DNA from: Lachnospiraceae bacterium
GTDB lineage: Bacteria; Bacillota; Clostridia; Lachnospirales; Lachnospiraceae
Direction of reading: 5' to 3'
Assembly (NCBI GenBank): GCA_014803415.1
Contig: JAAVBZ010000045.1
Coordinates: forward strand, 124,001-188,000
DNA: 64,000 nucleotides
In this document: piece after piece, positions 25,541 through 34,391 of the stretch
Position numbering within the stretch: position 1 is the first letter of the stretch
Layout of the letters: each line of letters begins with the position of its first letter
Notes under the pieces: generated by a model
Told to the model about the DNA's origin: nothing
Database searches by the model: none
Seen by the model: the letters and a program-made list of their open reading frames with translations, nothing else
Program-made: the position numbers and the translations under genes

Positions 25541-26749
25541 ATGGCAGAGAAAATTAAAATGACAACGCCTCTTGTTGAGATGGATGGGGATGAAATGACC
25601 AGAATTTTGTGGCAGATGATCAAGGATGAGCTTTTGCTGCCTTATATCGATCTGAAGACAGAGTACTATGATCTGGGACTGGAACACAGAAATGAGACAA
25701 ATGACCAGGTGACGGTAGACAGCGCTGAGGCAACCAAAAAGTATGGTGTAGCCGTTAAGTGTGCAACTATCACACCCAATGCGGCAAGAATGTCAGAGTA
25801 TCATCTGAAAGAAATGTGGAAGAGTCCCAACGGAACCATACGTGCCATTTTGGATGGAACAGTTTTCAGAGCGCCCATTCTTATCAAAGGCATTGTTCCT
25901 TATGTAAAGAACTGGACCAAGCCTATTACCATTGCCCGTCATGCATACGGCGACGTGTATAAGAATACAGAGATCAAGGTTCCCGGAAAAGGAAAGGCAG
26001 AGCTTGTATATACGGCAGAAGATGGCACAGAAGTAAGAGAGCTGATACATAACTTTAGCGGAGCCGGTATTATACAGGGGATTCACAATACGGAAGAATC
26101 TATTTCCAGTTTTGCAAGAGCCTGCTTTAACTATGCGATCGATACCAGACAGGATCTGTGGTTTGCAACTAAGGATACCATTTCCAAGAAATATGATCAT
26201 ACTTTTAAGGATATTTTCCAGGAGATTTATGATTCTGAATATAAAGAGAAATTCGAGCAGCTGGGAATAGAGTATTTCTATACGTTGATCGATGATGCAG
26301 TTGCAAGGGTGATCCGTTCAGAGGGTGGATTTATCTGGGCATGCAAGAATTATGACGGTGATGTTATGTCAGATATGGTAGCTACAGCTTACGGGGATCT
26401 TTCCATGATGACTTCCGTTCTGGTATCACCCAGCGGAGTTTATGAATATGAAGCTGCTCACGGAACTGTACAGCGCCATTATTATAAGCATCTGAAGGGA
26501 GAAGAGACATCTACAAACTCCATCGCAACCATCTTTGCATGGACCGGTGCGCTTCGTAAACGCGGTGAGCTTGACGGTATCAGGGAATTGGAAGAATTTG
26601 CCGATAAGCTTGAAAAAGCTTGTATTAAAACGGTTGAAGATGGTAAGATGACCAAGAGCCTTTCCCTTATCTCAACCTGTGAAGATCCGGTTATTCTTAA
26701 CAGTCTTGATTTTATTAAGGCAATCAGGGAAACATTTGATACGATGTAA
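25541..26749 (+). CDS. icd: NADP-dependent isocitrate dehydrogenase
   Basis: Converts isocitrate to 2-oxoglutarate and CO2 with NADPH formation. The 402-residue protein is of the homodimeric type shared with eukaryotic enzymes: [13 protein letters not shown] near the N-terminus, [20 protein letters not shown] (substrate-binding phosphorylation-loop region, near residue 95-115), then [15 protein letters not shown] and [12 protein letters not shown]. It is the last gene of the operon with citrate synthase and GntR, and closes on a bidirectional terminator. It supplies 2-oxoglutarate for glutamate and NADPH for biosynthesis. Confidence 0.95.
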   Translation: MAEKIKMTTPLVEMDGDEMTRILWQMIKDELLLPYIDLKTEYYDLGLEHRNETNDQVTVDSAEATKKYGVAVKCATITPNAARMSEYHLKEMWKSPNGTIRAILDGTVFRAPILIKGIVPYVKNWTKPITIARHAYGDVYKNTEIKVPGKGKAELVYTAEDGTEVRELIHNFSGAGIIQGIHNTEESISSFARACFNYAIDTRQDLWFATKDTISKKYDHTFKDIFQEIYDSEYKEKFEQLGIEYFYTLIDDAVARVIRSEGGFIWACKNYDGDVMSDMVATAYGDLSMMTSVLVSPSGVYEYEAAHGTVQRHYYKHLKGEETSTNSIATIFAWTGALRKRGELDGIRELEEFADKLEKACIKTVEDGKMTKSLSLISTCEDPVILNSLDFIKAIRETFDTM

Positions 26750-26782
26750 ATGTTGATAAAGAATGCGCCGGCGGCGTACAGT

Positions 26783-26820
26783 AAAAAGATCCGAACAGAA
26801 GAAACTGTGCGGATCTTTTT
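26783..26820. terminator. Bidirectional terminator between icd and the ABC-F gene
   Basis: Stem of 11 bp, arms beginning AAAAAGATCCG and ending CGGATCTTTTT, with a 16-base loop. The A and T tracts on either side serve both converging genes. Confidence 0.85.
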
Positions 26821-26830
26821 GCGTTGTATG

Positions 26831-28747
26831 TTATTGATCAGCCAGATTTTCCCAAAGTTCATACAGATCTGACAGTTCTGCGTGAAGGCTGCTTTGATCT
26901 TGCGTCAGTTCCTGGAGCTTTGATACATTGGTTGCGATTTCTGGCTTTTGCATTTCTTTTTCAATTTCAGAAAGCTGTGCTTCTAAAAGAGCTATTTTTT
27001 CTTCACATTTCTTCAGGTCATTTTCTTTTTTGCGGATCTGTGCCTGCTGCTTCTTTTTAGCCTGCCAGTCCAGTTTTGATTCTGTAACAGTTTCCTCTTT
27101 TGTAACTGAGAAACTCTCAGGGGAGAGATAGACTTGTTCCAGAGCTTCTTTTTTTTCTAAATAGTAGTCATAATTGCCAAGGTAACCGATCAGCCTGTGT
27201 CCTGTAAGATCCAGAATACGGGAAGCAGTACGGTTAATAAAATAGCGGTCATGAGAAACGTAAAGGACAGTACCTTCATAGGAATTAATGGCATCCTCTA
27301 AAATTTCCTTTGACATGATATCCAGGTGGTTGGTGGGCTCATCCAGTATCAGAAAATTAGACTCCGAAAGCATGAGTTTTGCCAGAGAAACCCGTCCCCG
27401 TTCACCACCGCTCAGATCCCGGATCATTTTAAATACATCTTCACCGGTAAATAGAAAGGCGGCAAGGGTATTCCGGATCTCGGTATTGGTCAGAGAGGGG
27501 TATGCATCTGAAATTTCTTCAAACAAAGTTTTTTCTGAGTGCAGAACATGATGTTCCTGGTCATAATAACCGATATGTACGTTGCTGCCCAGAGTAATGG
27601 TTCCTTCATCTGCTTCAAGCAATCCATTGATAATTTTTAATATGGTGGTCTTACCTGTACCGTTATCTCCGATAATTGCAACATGCTCGCCCCGTTTAAT
27701 ATCCATACCGATACGGGTAAACAGGGAAAGAGAGCCGAAGGATTTAGAAAGGTCTTCTATGTGCAGAACATCATTGCCGCTTATACATTTCGGAGTCAGA
27801 ACCATATGGATATCGGAACGTGCCTCGGAAGGTTTATCCAGAACATCGATCTTGTTCAGCATTTTTTCACGGCTCTCAGCGCGTCTGATGGATTTTTCAC
27901 GGTTAAAACTCCGCAGTTTTTCAATCACGGCTTCCTGATGTTTGATTTCCTGCTGCTGGTTTAAGTAGGCATTCCATGCGGCAATGCGAAGCTGTTCCTT
28001 TTTTACTGCATAATCAGAATAATTGCCGGTAAATGCAGTGGCTTTTGTCTGGTCGATCTCAATGACTTTATTGGAGATCTTATCCAGAAAATAGCGGTCG
28101 TGGGAAACAATGATCACGGCTCCCTTATAGTTCAGCAGAAAATTTTCAAGCCACGCAATGGAATTCAAGTCCAAATGGTTGGTGGGTTCATCTAAAATGA
28201 TAAGATCAGGTTTAAGCAGCAGAAGCTTTGATAAAGCAACTCTGGTTTTTTGACCGCCGGAAAGTGTGGAAATGGACTTGTTAAATTCTTCTTCTGTAAA
28301 TCCAAGGCCCTTCAGAACGCCTGTAAGCTCGCTCTTATAGGCGTAGCCGTTGGCAAGTTCAAAAGCATGCGTTAATTTTGTATAAGTTTCCATAAGCTGG
28401 TCCAAAGTGCTTTCATCAGCTGCTTTCATGGCGATTTCCGTTTCGCGGATCTGCTTTTCCAATGCAATAACATCTTCTTTTACACTTAAAAGCTCATCAT
28501 AAATGGTATTTTCACTGTTTACATTCTGGTTTTGGGCAAGGTATCCCAGGGTTTTGCCTTTGGCAAGTGTTACGATACCGGTATCCATAGATTCTTCACC
28601 TATAATGATGCGAAGAAGAGTGGTCTTGCCGGCACCGTTTATACCTACAATGGCGGCTTTGTCATAGTCTTCGATATGAAAAGATACATCTTTTAATATA
28701 GTTTTTTCATTAAATGACTTCGATATATTCTGACAGGATAAAATCAT
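26831..28747 (-). CDS. ABC-F family ATPase
   Basis: A 638-residue soluble protein with two ABC domains and no membrane segments, the ABC-F layout of ribosome-associated factors (Uup/EttA/antibiotic-protection groups). Walker A motifs are GINGAGKTT (35-43) and GDNGTGKTT (near 360), and signature motifs LSGGQKTR (near 160) and LSGGERGR (near 445). Both Walker B regions read LDEPTNHLD. A charged inter-domain linker (about 245-300) corresponds to the P-site tip region, and the last 70 residues form a coiled coil (KKCEEKIALLEAQLSEIEKEM). Members act in translation; some protect against ribosome-targeting antibiotics, but nothing here argues specifically for resistance. It is transcribed opposite to its neighbours. 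Confidence 0.93.
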   Translation of the reverse strand: MILSCQNISKSFNEKTILKDVSFHIEDYDKAAIVGINGAGKTTLLRIIIGEESMDTGIVTLAKGKTLGYLAQNQNVNSENTIYDELLSVKEDVIALEKQIRETEIAMKAADESTLDQLMETYTKLTHAFELANGYAYKSELTGVLKGLGFTEEEFNKSISTLSGGQKTRVALSKLLLLKPDLIILDEPTNHLDLNSIAWLENFLLNYKGAVIIVSHDRYFLDKISNKVIEIDQTKATAFTGNYSDYAVKKEQLRIAAWNAYLNQQQEIKHQEAVIEKLRSFNREKSIRRAESREKMLNKIDVLDKPSEARSDIHMVLTPKCISGNDVLHIEDLSKSFGSLSLFTRIGMDIKRGEHVAIIGDNGTGKTTILKIINGLLEADEGTITLGSNVHIGYYDQEHHVLHSEKTLFEEISDAYPSLTNTEIRNTLAAFLFTGEDVFKMIRDLSGGERGRVSLAKLMLSESNFLILDEPTNHLDIMSKEILEDAINSYEGTVLYVSHDRYFINRTASRILDLTGHRLIGYLGNYDYYLEKKEALEQVYLSPESFSVTKEETVTESKLDWQAKKKQQAQIRKKENDLKKCEEKIALLEAQLSEIEKEMQKPEIATNVSKLQELTQDQSSLHAELSDLYELWENLADQ

Positions 28748-28849
28748 GATTCCACATCCTTTAAAGTGAGATTTCAGTTCTGCTTTAGTTTACCGTTTGC
28801 AGACATTTCTGTCAATGGAAGATGGCAGAGCGCATACCCTTCTAATCAA

Positions 28850-28878
28850 TTGACATATTTTTAACATTGAGCTATTAT
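28850..28878 (+). promoter_or_regulatory. Predicted sigma-A promoter of rex, with a Rex-like half-palindrome
   Basis: TTGACA (28850-28855), a 17-base spacer and TATTAT (28873-28878). The stretch 28850-28867 matches 10 of the 14 fixed positions of the Rex operator consensus TTGTTAA-N4-TTAACAA, with the right half nearly complete (TTAACAT). Autoregulation by Rex is therefore possible. Confidence 0.65.
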
Positions 28879-28910
28879 ATTGATTATAAATATTTCAGGG
28901 GGCAATACAA

Positions 28911-29555
28911 TTGGAAAGCAAGGAAATCTCTCAGGCAGTCATTAGCCGGTTGCCCAGATATTTCAGATATTTGGGTGAACTTAAAGATGAAGGTATTGAA
29001 CGGGTATCCTCTCAGGAATTAAGTGATATAATGAAGGTAACAGCTTCCCAGATCCGTCAGGATTTTAACAATTTCGGCGGTTTTGGACAGCAGGGTTATG
29101 GTTATAAAGTGGAGTATTTGTACGAGGAGATCGGTAAGATCTTAGGACTTGACAAAAAGCATAATCTGGTGATCGTAGGCGCCGGTAATTTAGGGCAGGC
29201 GCTGGCAAACTATATGAATTTTGAAAGAAGAGGTTTTATATTTAAGGGGTTGTTTGATAATAATCCGGAGCTTTTTGGCAGGAAGATCAAGGATATGACA
29301 GTAAGGCCCATGGAAGAGCTGCCTTTTTTCATAAGGGAAAATAATATTGATATTGCAGTTCTTACCATTCCAAAGACCAGTGCGGTTGCAGTTGCAGAGG
29401 AGCTTGTTATATATGGTATCAAGGGAATCTGGAACTTTGCACATGTGGATCTGAATGTTCCAAAGGAGATACAGGTTGAAAATGTTCATTTGTCGGACAG
29501 TCTTATGAAACTTGTTTATAATATTAACAGATATGAGCAGGATGGCAGTATTTAA
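28911..29555 (+). CDS. rex: Redox-sensing transcriptional repressor Rex
   Basis: A 214-residue repressor that reads the NADH/NAD+ ratio and releases DNA when NADH is high, derepressing fermentative and redox genes in Gram-positives. The N-terminal winged helix contains the conserved RLPRYFRYL and SQELSDIMKVTASQIRQDFNNFGGFGQQGYGY. The Rossmann domain has GAGNLG at residues 90-95, and a C-terminal swapped helix follows. Translation starts at TTG (AGGGGG eight to nine bases upstream); no in-frame ATG precedes the conserved N-terminus. It is followed by a coiled-coil protein and nnr. Confidence 0.95.
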   Translation: MESKEISQAVISRLPRYFRYLGELKDEGIERVSSQELSDIMKVTASQIRQDFNNFGGFGQQGYGYKVEYLYEEIGKILGLDKKHNLVIVGAGNLGQALANYMNFERRGFIFKGLFDNNPELFGRKIKDMTVRPMEELPFFIRENNIDIAVLTIPKTSAVAVAEELVIYGIKGIWNFAHVDLNVPKEIQVENVHLSDSLMKLVYNINRYEQDGSI

Positions 29556-29587
29556 GATGTATTGAAAGGACAGGAGGCAGCTATTTT

Positions 29588-30205
29588 ATGTCAAGAGCAG
29601 ATGAGGTATATATACCTGCACTTAAGAATAAGAAAGTTCCGATTTTAACATTGGATCATAAGTGGCATCAGCTAATGGCAGATTCATTGTCAGATAAGGA
29701 GTTTAAGAAACTGGAAGATGAACTGAACGATCTGATGAAGAAACAGGGTAAAGAGAATACGGAACTTAAAAAGCTCAGGAAGATCAAAAGAAGGCTGATG
29801 GATGAAATAGTATTAAATGCCCCGGAGGCCTCAAGCGGCAGGAGTAAAGAAGCAGAAAAAAAGATGGAAAACAATAAGCTTCTGATCAATGAGTGCAATC
29901 AGAAGATAGAGGAATATGAGGATGATCTTATTGAACTGCCCAGAGAGATCGAAAGCATTAACAATCAGCTTATGATAAAGACCATGGAGATCTGCTATGA
30001 TATCATAAGGAAAAACAAAGAGGAAATAGAAGAAGCAGAAGAATGGATCACCAGTACCAGAATGGAGCTGAAGGAACGTCTGGTAAAGCAACAGGAACAG
30101 ATTGAAATGAATCAACACATTTATAATTATATGCACGATATTTTCGGAGCTGATGTGATCAATATATTTGATATGGAATATCTGAAACGGGAAAATAAAG
30201 AATAA
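29588..30205 (+). CDS. Hypothetical coiled-coil protein
   Basis: I do not recognise a named family. The 205-residue protein is cytosolic and mostly coiled coil. A conserved-looking head (VYIPALKNKKVPILTLDHKWHQLM) is followed by long charged heptad regions (about residues 35-75 and 85-180, rich in Lys, Glu and Leu). AGGAGG precedes the start by 11 bases. The 32-base gap from rex suggests co-transcription. Its shape resembles a structural or adaptor protein; no catalytic motif is visible. Confidence 0.75.
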   Translation: MSRADEVYIPALKNKKVPILTLDHKWHQLMADSLSDKEFKKLEDELNDLMKKQGKENTELKKLRKIKRRLMDEIVLNAPEASSGRSKEAEKKMENNKLLINECNQKIEEYEDDLIELPREIESINNQLMIKTMEICYDIIRKNKEEIEEAEEWITSTRMELKERLVKQQEQIEMNQHIYNYMHDIFGADVINIFDMEYLKRENKE

Positions 30206-30210
30206 AAGGT

Positions 30211-30242
30211 ATGCGTCATAGTCTTTATGAGATATGACGCAT
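30211..30242 (+). terminator. Hairpin between the coiled-coil gene and nnr
   Basis: Perfect 10-bp stem (30211-30220 with 30233-30242) and a 12-base loop. The following T tract is weak (TATTCG), so it may be a partial terminator or an mRNA processing hairpin. It contains an ATG at 30227 that should not be used as the nnr start. Confidence 0.5.
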
Positions 30243-30271
30243 TATTCGTGTCCGTATCAGGAAGGGGTATT

Positions 30272-31792
30272 ATGGAGTACATTGTTACAGCAAAAGAGAT
30301 GAAAATTTATGACAGTTATACGATAGAAGAAATAGGGATTCCATCGCTGCTTTTAATGGAACGGGCTGCGCTGCAGATGGCTGATGTTTTATCCGAACAT
30401 ATAGGGAAGGGAACCAAAGTCATTATTTTTGCAGGTACAGGGAACAACGGAGGAGATGCTCTGGCTGTAGGCAGGATCCTGGCAGAGAGAGGCGCCTGGG
30501 TCACTTTTTATATGCCGGGAAATGAAGAACATGCAAGCTGCGAAACTGCCAGGCAGATTTCAATAATCAGGAATTTGGGATATTCTATATTGAGCGAATT
30601 TAAGGAAGCGGAATATGATATTGTTATAGACGGTTTATTTGGAATTGGACTGTCCAGAAATATTACCGGAGAGTATGAAAAAGCAGTGCAGAAGATAAAT
30701 GATTTTAAGAAAAAAGGAGCGATGGTAGCAGCTGTTGATATTCCTTCCGGTATTCATGCAGACTCAGGTGCGGTTATGGGGTGCTGTGTGGAAGCAGATA
30801 TCACTGTCACTTTTGAATATGGGAAAGCAGGCCATTATTTTTATCCGGGCAGGATAAAAAGGGGAGGGCTCTTTGTAAGAGACATCGGAATTACAGACAG
30901 GGGATTTGAAAAGAAACTCCCTTCTTATTTTTCTTTTCAGGCAGATGAGATCAAAACTTTTCTTCCAATGAGGGATCCTGCCGGCAATAAAGGAACCTTC
31001 GGAAAAGTTCTGCTGGTGGCAGGAAGCGTTAATATGGCGGGAGCAGCTATACTTTGCGGCCGGAGTATTTTGCGATGCGGCGCAGGCATGGTCAGAATAG
31101 TGACGCCAAAAGAAAACCGTATGATCCTGCAGGAGATTTTTCCGGAGGCCATGCTATATACTTATGAAAAGGAAATAGATGTGGAGAAAATAGAAGAATT
31201 AACGGCATGGTCAGATGTGGTCGTCGCAGGCCCGGGGCTGTCTAAAGGCAGGGAAGCAAAAGAACTGATGGCACAGATATTGAAGCAGGGAAAGCTCCCC
31301 ATGGTCATTGATGCTGACGGACTTAACCTGATCGCAGAAAATGAAGATCTGAAAAAGGCTGTAAAAGCTTATGAACGGGGTAAGATTGTCATGACGCCTC
31401 ATCCAGGAGAGTTTGTGAGACTCTCTGGTATCAGTATGGAGCAGTATAAATCGGACAGAAGGTCAGAATTAGTAAAACTGGCCGGAGAATTTGGATGTAT
31501 GATCGTCGGCAAAGATGCAGTAACGCTTGCGGTATCTCCTGACTCAGACTGTGTCTATATGAATCTTACAGGAAATGACGGCATGGCTACAGCGGGAAGC
31601 GGAGATGTGCTGGCAGGAGTGATCGGAGGACTCTGGGCGCAGAAGCCTTCCTTTGAAACGGCTTGTTTGGGAATCATGCTCCATAGCGCGGCAGGGGACA
31701 GAGCAGCGATTAAGAAAAGCCGCTACGGAATAACAGCTTCTGACATAATAGATGAGATCTGTCAGATACTGGCCGAAGAACATAATTTGTGA
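30272..31792 (+). CDS. nnr: Bifunctional NAD(P)H-hydrate epimerase / ADP-dependent NAD(P)H-hydrate dehydratase
   Basis: Repairs damaged nicotinamide cofactors. The N-terminal YjeF-N domain epimerises the R and S hydrates (GTGNNGGDAL near residue 55, then DGLFGIGLSR and DIPSGIHADSG). The C-terminal ribokinase-like domain dehydrates S-NAD(P)HX with ADP or ATP (GTFGKVLLVAGS, MTPHPGEFVRLSG and NDGMATAGSGDVLAGVIGGL near residue 434). The 506-residue length fits the fused enzyme. ATG 30272 is preferred over ATG 30227 because it follows AGGAAGGGG and begins the conserved region (MEYIVTAKEMKIYDS). The gene is closely followed by alr, a pairing common in Firmicutes. Confidence 0.93.
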   Translation: MEYIVTAKEMKIYDSYTIEEIGIPSLLLMERAALQMADVLSEHIGKGTKVIIFAGTGNNGGDALAVGRILAERGAWVTFYMPGNEEHASCETARQISIIRNLGYSILSEFKEAEYDIVIDGLFGIGLSRNITGEYEKAVQKINDFKKKGAMVAAVDIPSGIHADSGAVMGCCVEADITVTFEYGKAGHYFYPGRIKRGGLFVRDIGITDRGFEKKLPSYFSFQADEIKTFLPMRDPAGNKGTFGKVLLVAGSVNMAGAAILCGRSILRCGAGMVRIVTPKENRMILQEIFPEAMLYTYEKEIDVEKIEELTAWSDVVVAGPGLSKGREAKELMAQILKQGKLPMVIDADGLNLIAENEDLKKAVKAYERGKIVMTPHPGEFVRLSGISMEQYKSDRRSELVKLAGEFGCMIVGKDAVTLAVSPDSDCVYMNLTGNDGMATAGSGDVLAGVIGGLWAQKPSFETACLGIMLHSAAGDRAAIKKSRYGITASDIIDEICQILAEEHNL

Positions 31793-31811
31793 AAAGAGGA
31801 TATGGACTAAA

Positions 31812-33005
31812 ATGCGGGAAGATTATCAGAGAGTATATGCGAAAATAAATCTGGATGCAGTAATGGAAAATACGGCTCACATGAAAGCCAATATTTCGAA
31901 GGAAACGAAGATCATGGCGGTGATCAAGACAGACGGTTACGGGCATGGAGCTGTTCCCATTGCCAGCGAGCTGGAAAATGCGGATCATATTTACGGGTTT
32001 GCCACAGCTACGGCGGAGGAAGCTTTGATCTTAAGGAAAGCAGGCATCAAAAAGCCGATTCTGATCTTGGGATATACTTTTCCCTACAGTTATGAGCGGC
32101 TGATAGAGGAAGATGTGCGTATGACCGTTTTCAGGGAAGATACGCTTAAGGAGCTTTCGGAAGTCGCAACAAAGCTGCAGGAAAAAGGAAATGACAGGAC
32201 AGCGAAGATCCATATTAAAGTGGATACGGGAATGAGCCGTATCGGCGTCAGACCGGATGGGGAAGGGCTTGCATTTGTTAAAAAAGCGCTTTCCGAAAAA
32301 GGAGTGGAAGTGGAAGGCATTTTTACTCATTTTGCCAGGGCGGATGAGTCAGATAAAAGCCCGGCGTATGCTCAGCTTGCGGGATTTACGGAATTTCTTC
32401 TTAGGATAGAAAAAGAAACAGGTCACCGGATCCCGGTCAGACATTGTTCAAACAGTGCAGGCATTGTGGAGATTCCAGAGGCAAATCTGGATGTAGTAAG
32501 AGCGGGGATCATCCTTTACGGTTTGTGGCCGTCAGACGAAGTAAGTCAAAATATTATTCCCTTAAAACCGGTACTTTCTCTGTACAGTCATGTTATTTAT
32601 GTGAAAGAGATTAATAAAGGAGACAGTGTAAGCTATGGGGGAACTTATACTGCTGATGGACCTGTGAAAGTTGCCACTATTCCGGTGGGATACGGGGACG
32701 GTTACCCCAGGGGACTTTCAGGCAAAGGTTATGTGCTGATACACGGAAAAAGGGCACCTGTGCTGGGAAGAATCTGTATGGATCAGTTTATGGTGGATGT
32801 ATCCGGCATTGACGGAGTGAAAGAAGGAGATCTGGTTACCATGGTTGGAAAGGATGGAGCAAATGAGATCACCATAGAAGAGCTTTCAAAGCTTTCCGGA
32901 GGATTTAACTATGAGCTTGCATGTAATCTTGGAAAAAGAATTCCCAGAGTTTATATAAAAAGCGGAAAGGTTCTGTGCACCAAAGATTATTACCGGGATT
33001 TTTAG
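31812..33005 (+). CDS. alr: Alanine racemase
   Basis: PLP-dependent enzyme making D-alanine for peptidoglycan. The PLP lysine is Lys39 in AVIKTDGYGHG, and the catalytic tyrosine is Tyr275 in VSYGGTYT. The C-terminal Greek-key domain contains PVLGRICMDQFMVDVS. The length is 397 residues. An in-frame ATG 60 bases earlier lies inside nnr and lacks a ribosome-binding site. ATG 31812, preceded by AGAGGA, matches the family start (YQRVYAKINLDAV). Confidence 0.95.
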   Translation: MREDYQRVYAKINLDAVMENTAHMKANISKETKIMAVIKTDGYGHGAVPIASELENADHIYGFATATAEEALILRKAGIKKPILILGYTFPYSYERLIEEDVRMTVFREDTLKELSEVATKLQEKGNDRTAKIHIKVDTGMSRIGVRPDGEGLAFVKKALSEKGVEVEGIFTHFARADESDKSPAYAQLAGFTEFLLRIEKETGHRIPVRHCSNSAGIVEIPEANLDVVRAGIILYGLWPSDEVSQNIIPLKPVLSLYSHVIYVKEINKGDSVSYGGTYTADGPVKVATIPVGYGDGYPRGLSGKGYVLIHGKRAPVLGRICMDQFMVDVSGIDGVKEGDLVTMVGKDGANEITIEELSKLSGGFNYELACNLGKRIPRVYIKSGKVLCTKDYYRDF

Positions 33006-33099
33006 TTGTTTTTGAATACCTTCAGACTTTATGGAAATACTAACTTATCAAAGAGAAGTTAAGTGAAAAGGAACATATGGAATGAAGGGTGTGTATGAA

Positions 33100-33441
33100 A
33101 TGAAAAGAGGGGATATTTACTACGCAGATTTAAGACCGGTAGTGGGTTCCGAACAGGGCGGCATCAGACCGGTACTGATCGTTCAAAATGATGTGGGCAA
33201 CCGGCATAGTCCTACCATAATCTGCGCGGCTATTACCTCCAAAATGAATAAGGCAAAACTTCCTACACATATAGAACTGAGTGCAGGAAGATATGATATG
33301 GTAAAGGATTCTGTTATTTTGCTGGAACAGCTTAGAACTATTGATAAACAGAGATTAAAAGACAAGGTCTGTCATCTGGATGAGGATATTATGTGCAAAG
33401 TCAACCAGGGACTTAAGGTCAGCCTTGAGCTTACTACATAG
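33100..33441 (+). CDS. MazF/PemK-type endoribonuclease toxin
   Basis: A 114-residue mRNA interferase of the MazF/NdoA family: MKRGDIYYADLRPVVGSEQGG, with RPVLIVQND and the later AAITSKMNKAKLPTHIEL and DSVILLEQLRTIDKQRL motifs typical of Firmicute NdoA. The alr-mazF order is the one seen in Bacillus, where a MazE-like antitoxin gene sits between them. Here the gap is about 95 bases and holds no antitoxin reading frame. ATG 33082 would add six residues. ATG 33100 matches the family start and has a GAAGGG site; either could be used. Confidence 0.88.
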   Translation: MKRGDIYYADLRPVVGSEQGGIRPVLIVQNDVGNRHSPTIICAAITSKMNKAKLPTHIELSAGRYDMVKDSVILLEQLRTIDKQRLKDKVCHLDEDIMCKVNQGLKVSLELTT

Positions 33442-33458
33442 GGAGAAAAGCGGAAAAC

Positions 33459-33487
33459 TTGACGGCTGATTCAGATAATGGTATATT
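33459..33487 (+). promoter_or_regulatory. Predicted sigma-A promoter of the CBS/CorC gene
   Basis: TTGACG (33459-33464), a 17-base spacer and TATATT (33482-33487), 45 bases before the coding start. It separates this gene from the mazF-type toxin. Confidence 0.6.
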
Positions 33488-33531
33488 TTACTATGATATT
33501 CTGCATGGAAACAAAGGAGATGAGAAAATGA

Positions 33532-34377
33532 ATGAAAAATAAGTTTTTTCGTAAACTTGGTATTTACGGTGAAGATAGTGCAGATAATGTAGAAGAAGAA
33601 ATTATTTCCATGGTAAATGAAGGCCATGAACAGGGTGTGCTGCATGAAACAGAAGCCGCAATGATCACGAATATCTTTGAATTCGGAGATAAGGAAGCCA
33701 AAGATATTATGACCAACCGGACTAATATCGTGGCAGTCGATAAAAATATATCACTTTTGGAAGCGCTTGATTATATGCTGAATAAAGGCAAGAGCCGGTT
33801 TCCTGTATATGATGAGAATATCGATCATATTATCGGGATACTTCATTTAAGGGATGTAATGTGTGCTTACAGAGTATCCGAAAATCTGCAGTTTTCTGTC
33901 GCACAGATCGAGGGACTTGTAAGAGAAGCCAAATTTGTGCCGGAAACCAAGAATATAGCAGATCTTTTCAGGACGATGCAGAAAACCAAGACACAGATGG
34001 TCATTGTGGTAGGAGAATACGGACAGACAGTGGGACTTCTTGCCATGGAAGATATCCTGGAAGAGATCGTCGGCAATATTATGGATGAATATGATGAAGA
34101 CGAAGCCCATATTGAAGAAACGGAAAATGCAGATGAGTACATAATAGAAGGAATAACAAAGCTGGAAGAGCTGGAAGAAAAGCTGGGTATTTCTTTTGGA
34201 GAACAGGAGTTTGAAACTCTCAACGGTTTTCTGATTTCCAAGATGGACAAGATCCCTGAGGAAAATGAAGATTTCGGGGTGGATGTGGAAGGATATGAAT
34301 TCAGAATACTTTCTGTGGAAAACAGAATGATAAAAAGTGTGTTGGTAACGAAGCTGACGAAGGAAGAAGAAAATTAA
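33532..34377 (+). CDS. CBS-pair / CorC-HlyC domain protein (hemolysin-like family, no membrane domain)
   Basis: A 281-residue cytosolic protein with two CBS domains (about residues 65-120 and 130-185) and a C-terminal transporter-associated CorC_HlyC domain (about 200-280). The N-terminal DUF21 membrane domain of the larger CNNM/HlyC relatives is absent, giving the CorC-type layout. Members are tied to magnesium and cobalt homeostasis and CBS pairs bind adenosyl ligands; the hemolysin label is historic. AAAGGAG is 12 bases upstream. A second ATG at 33528, in another frame and better spaced, opens a four-codon frame that overlaps the start. Confidence 0.85.
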   Translation: MKNKFFRKLGIYGEDSADNVEEEIISMVNEGHEQGVLHETEAAMITNIFEFGDKEAKDIMTNRTNIVAVDKNISLLEALDYMLNKGKSRFPVYDENIDHIIGILHLRDVMCAYRVSENLQFSVAQIEGLVREAKFVPETKNIADLFRTMQKTKTQMVIVVGEYGQTVGLLAMEDILEEIVGNIMDEYDEDEAHIEETENADEYIIEGITKLEELEEKLGISFGEQEFETLNGFLISKMDKIPEENEDFGVDVEGYEFRILSVENRMIKSVLVTKLTKEEEN

Positions 34378-34391
34378 AGGAGATAATAAAT

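Noticed and set aside
27582-27964. Two + strand frames of 93-118 residues inside the ABC-F gene
   Set aside because: They are antisense shadows of a well-conserved ABC-F coding region; no start signal and Ser/Arg-rich composition typical of antisense frames.
30227-30271. Upstream ATG for nnr
   Set aside because: It lies inside a hairpin, lacks a ribosome-binding site, and the conserved N-terminus starts at 30272.
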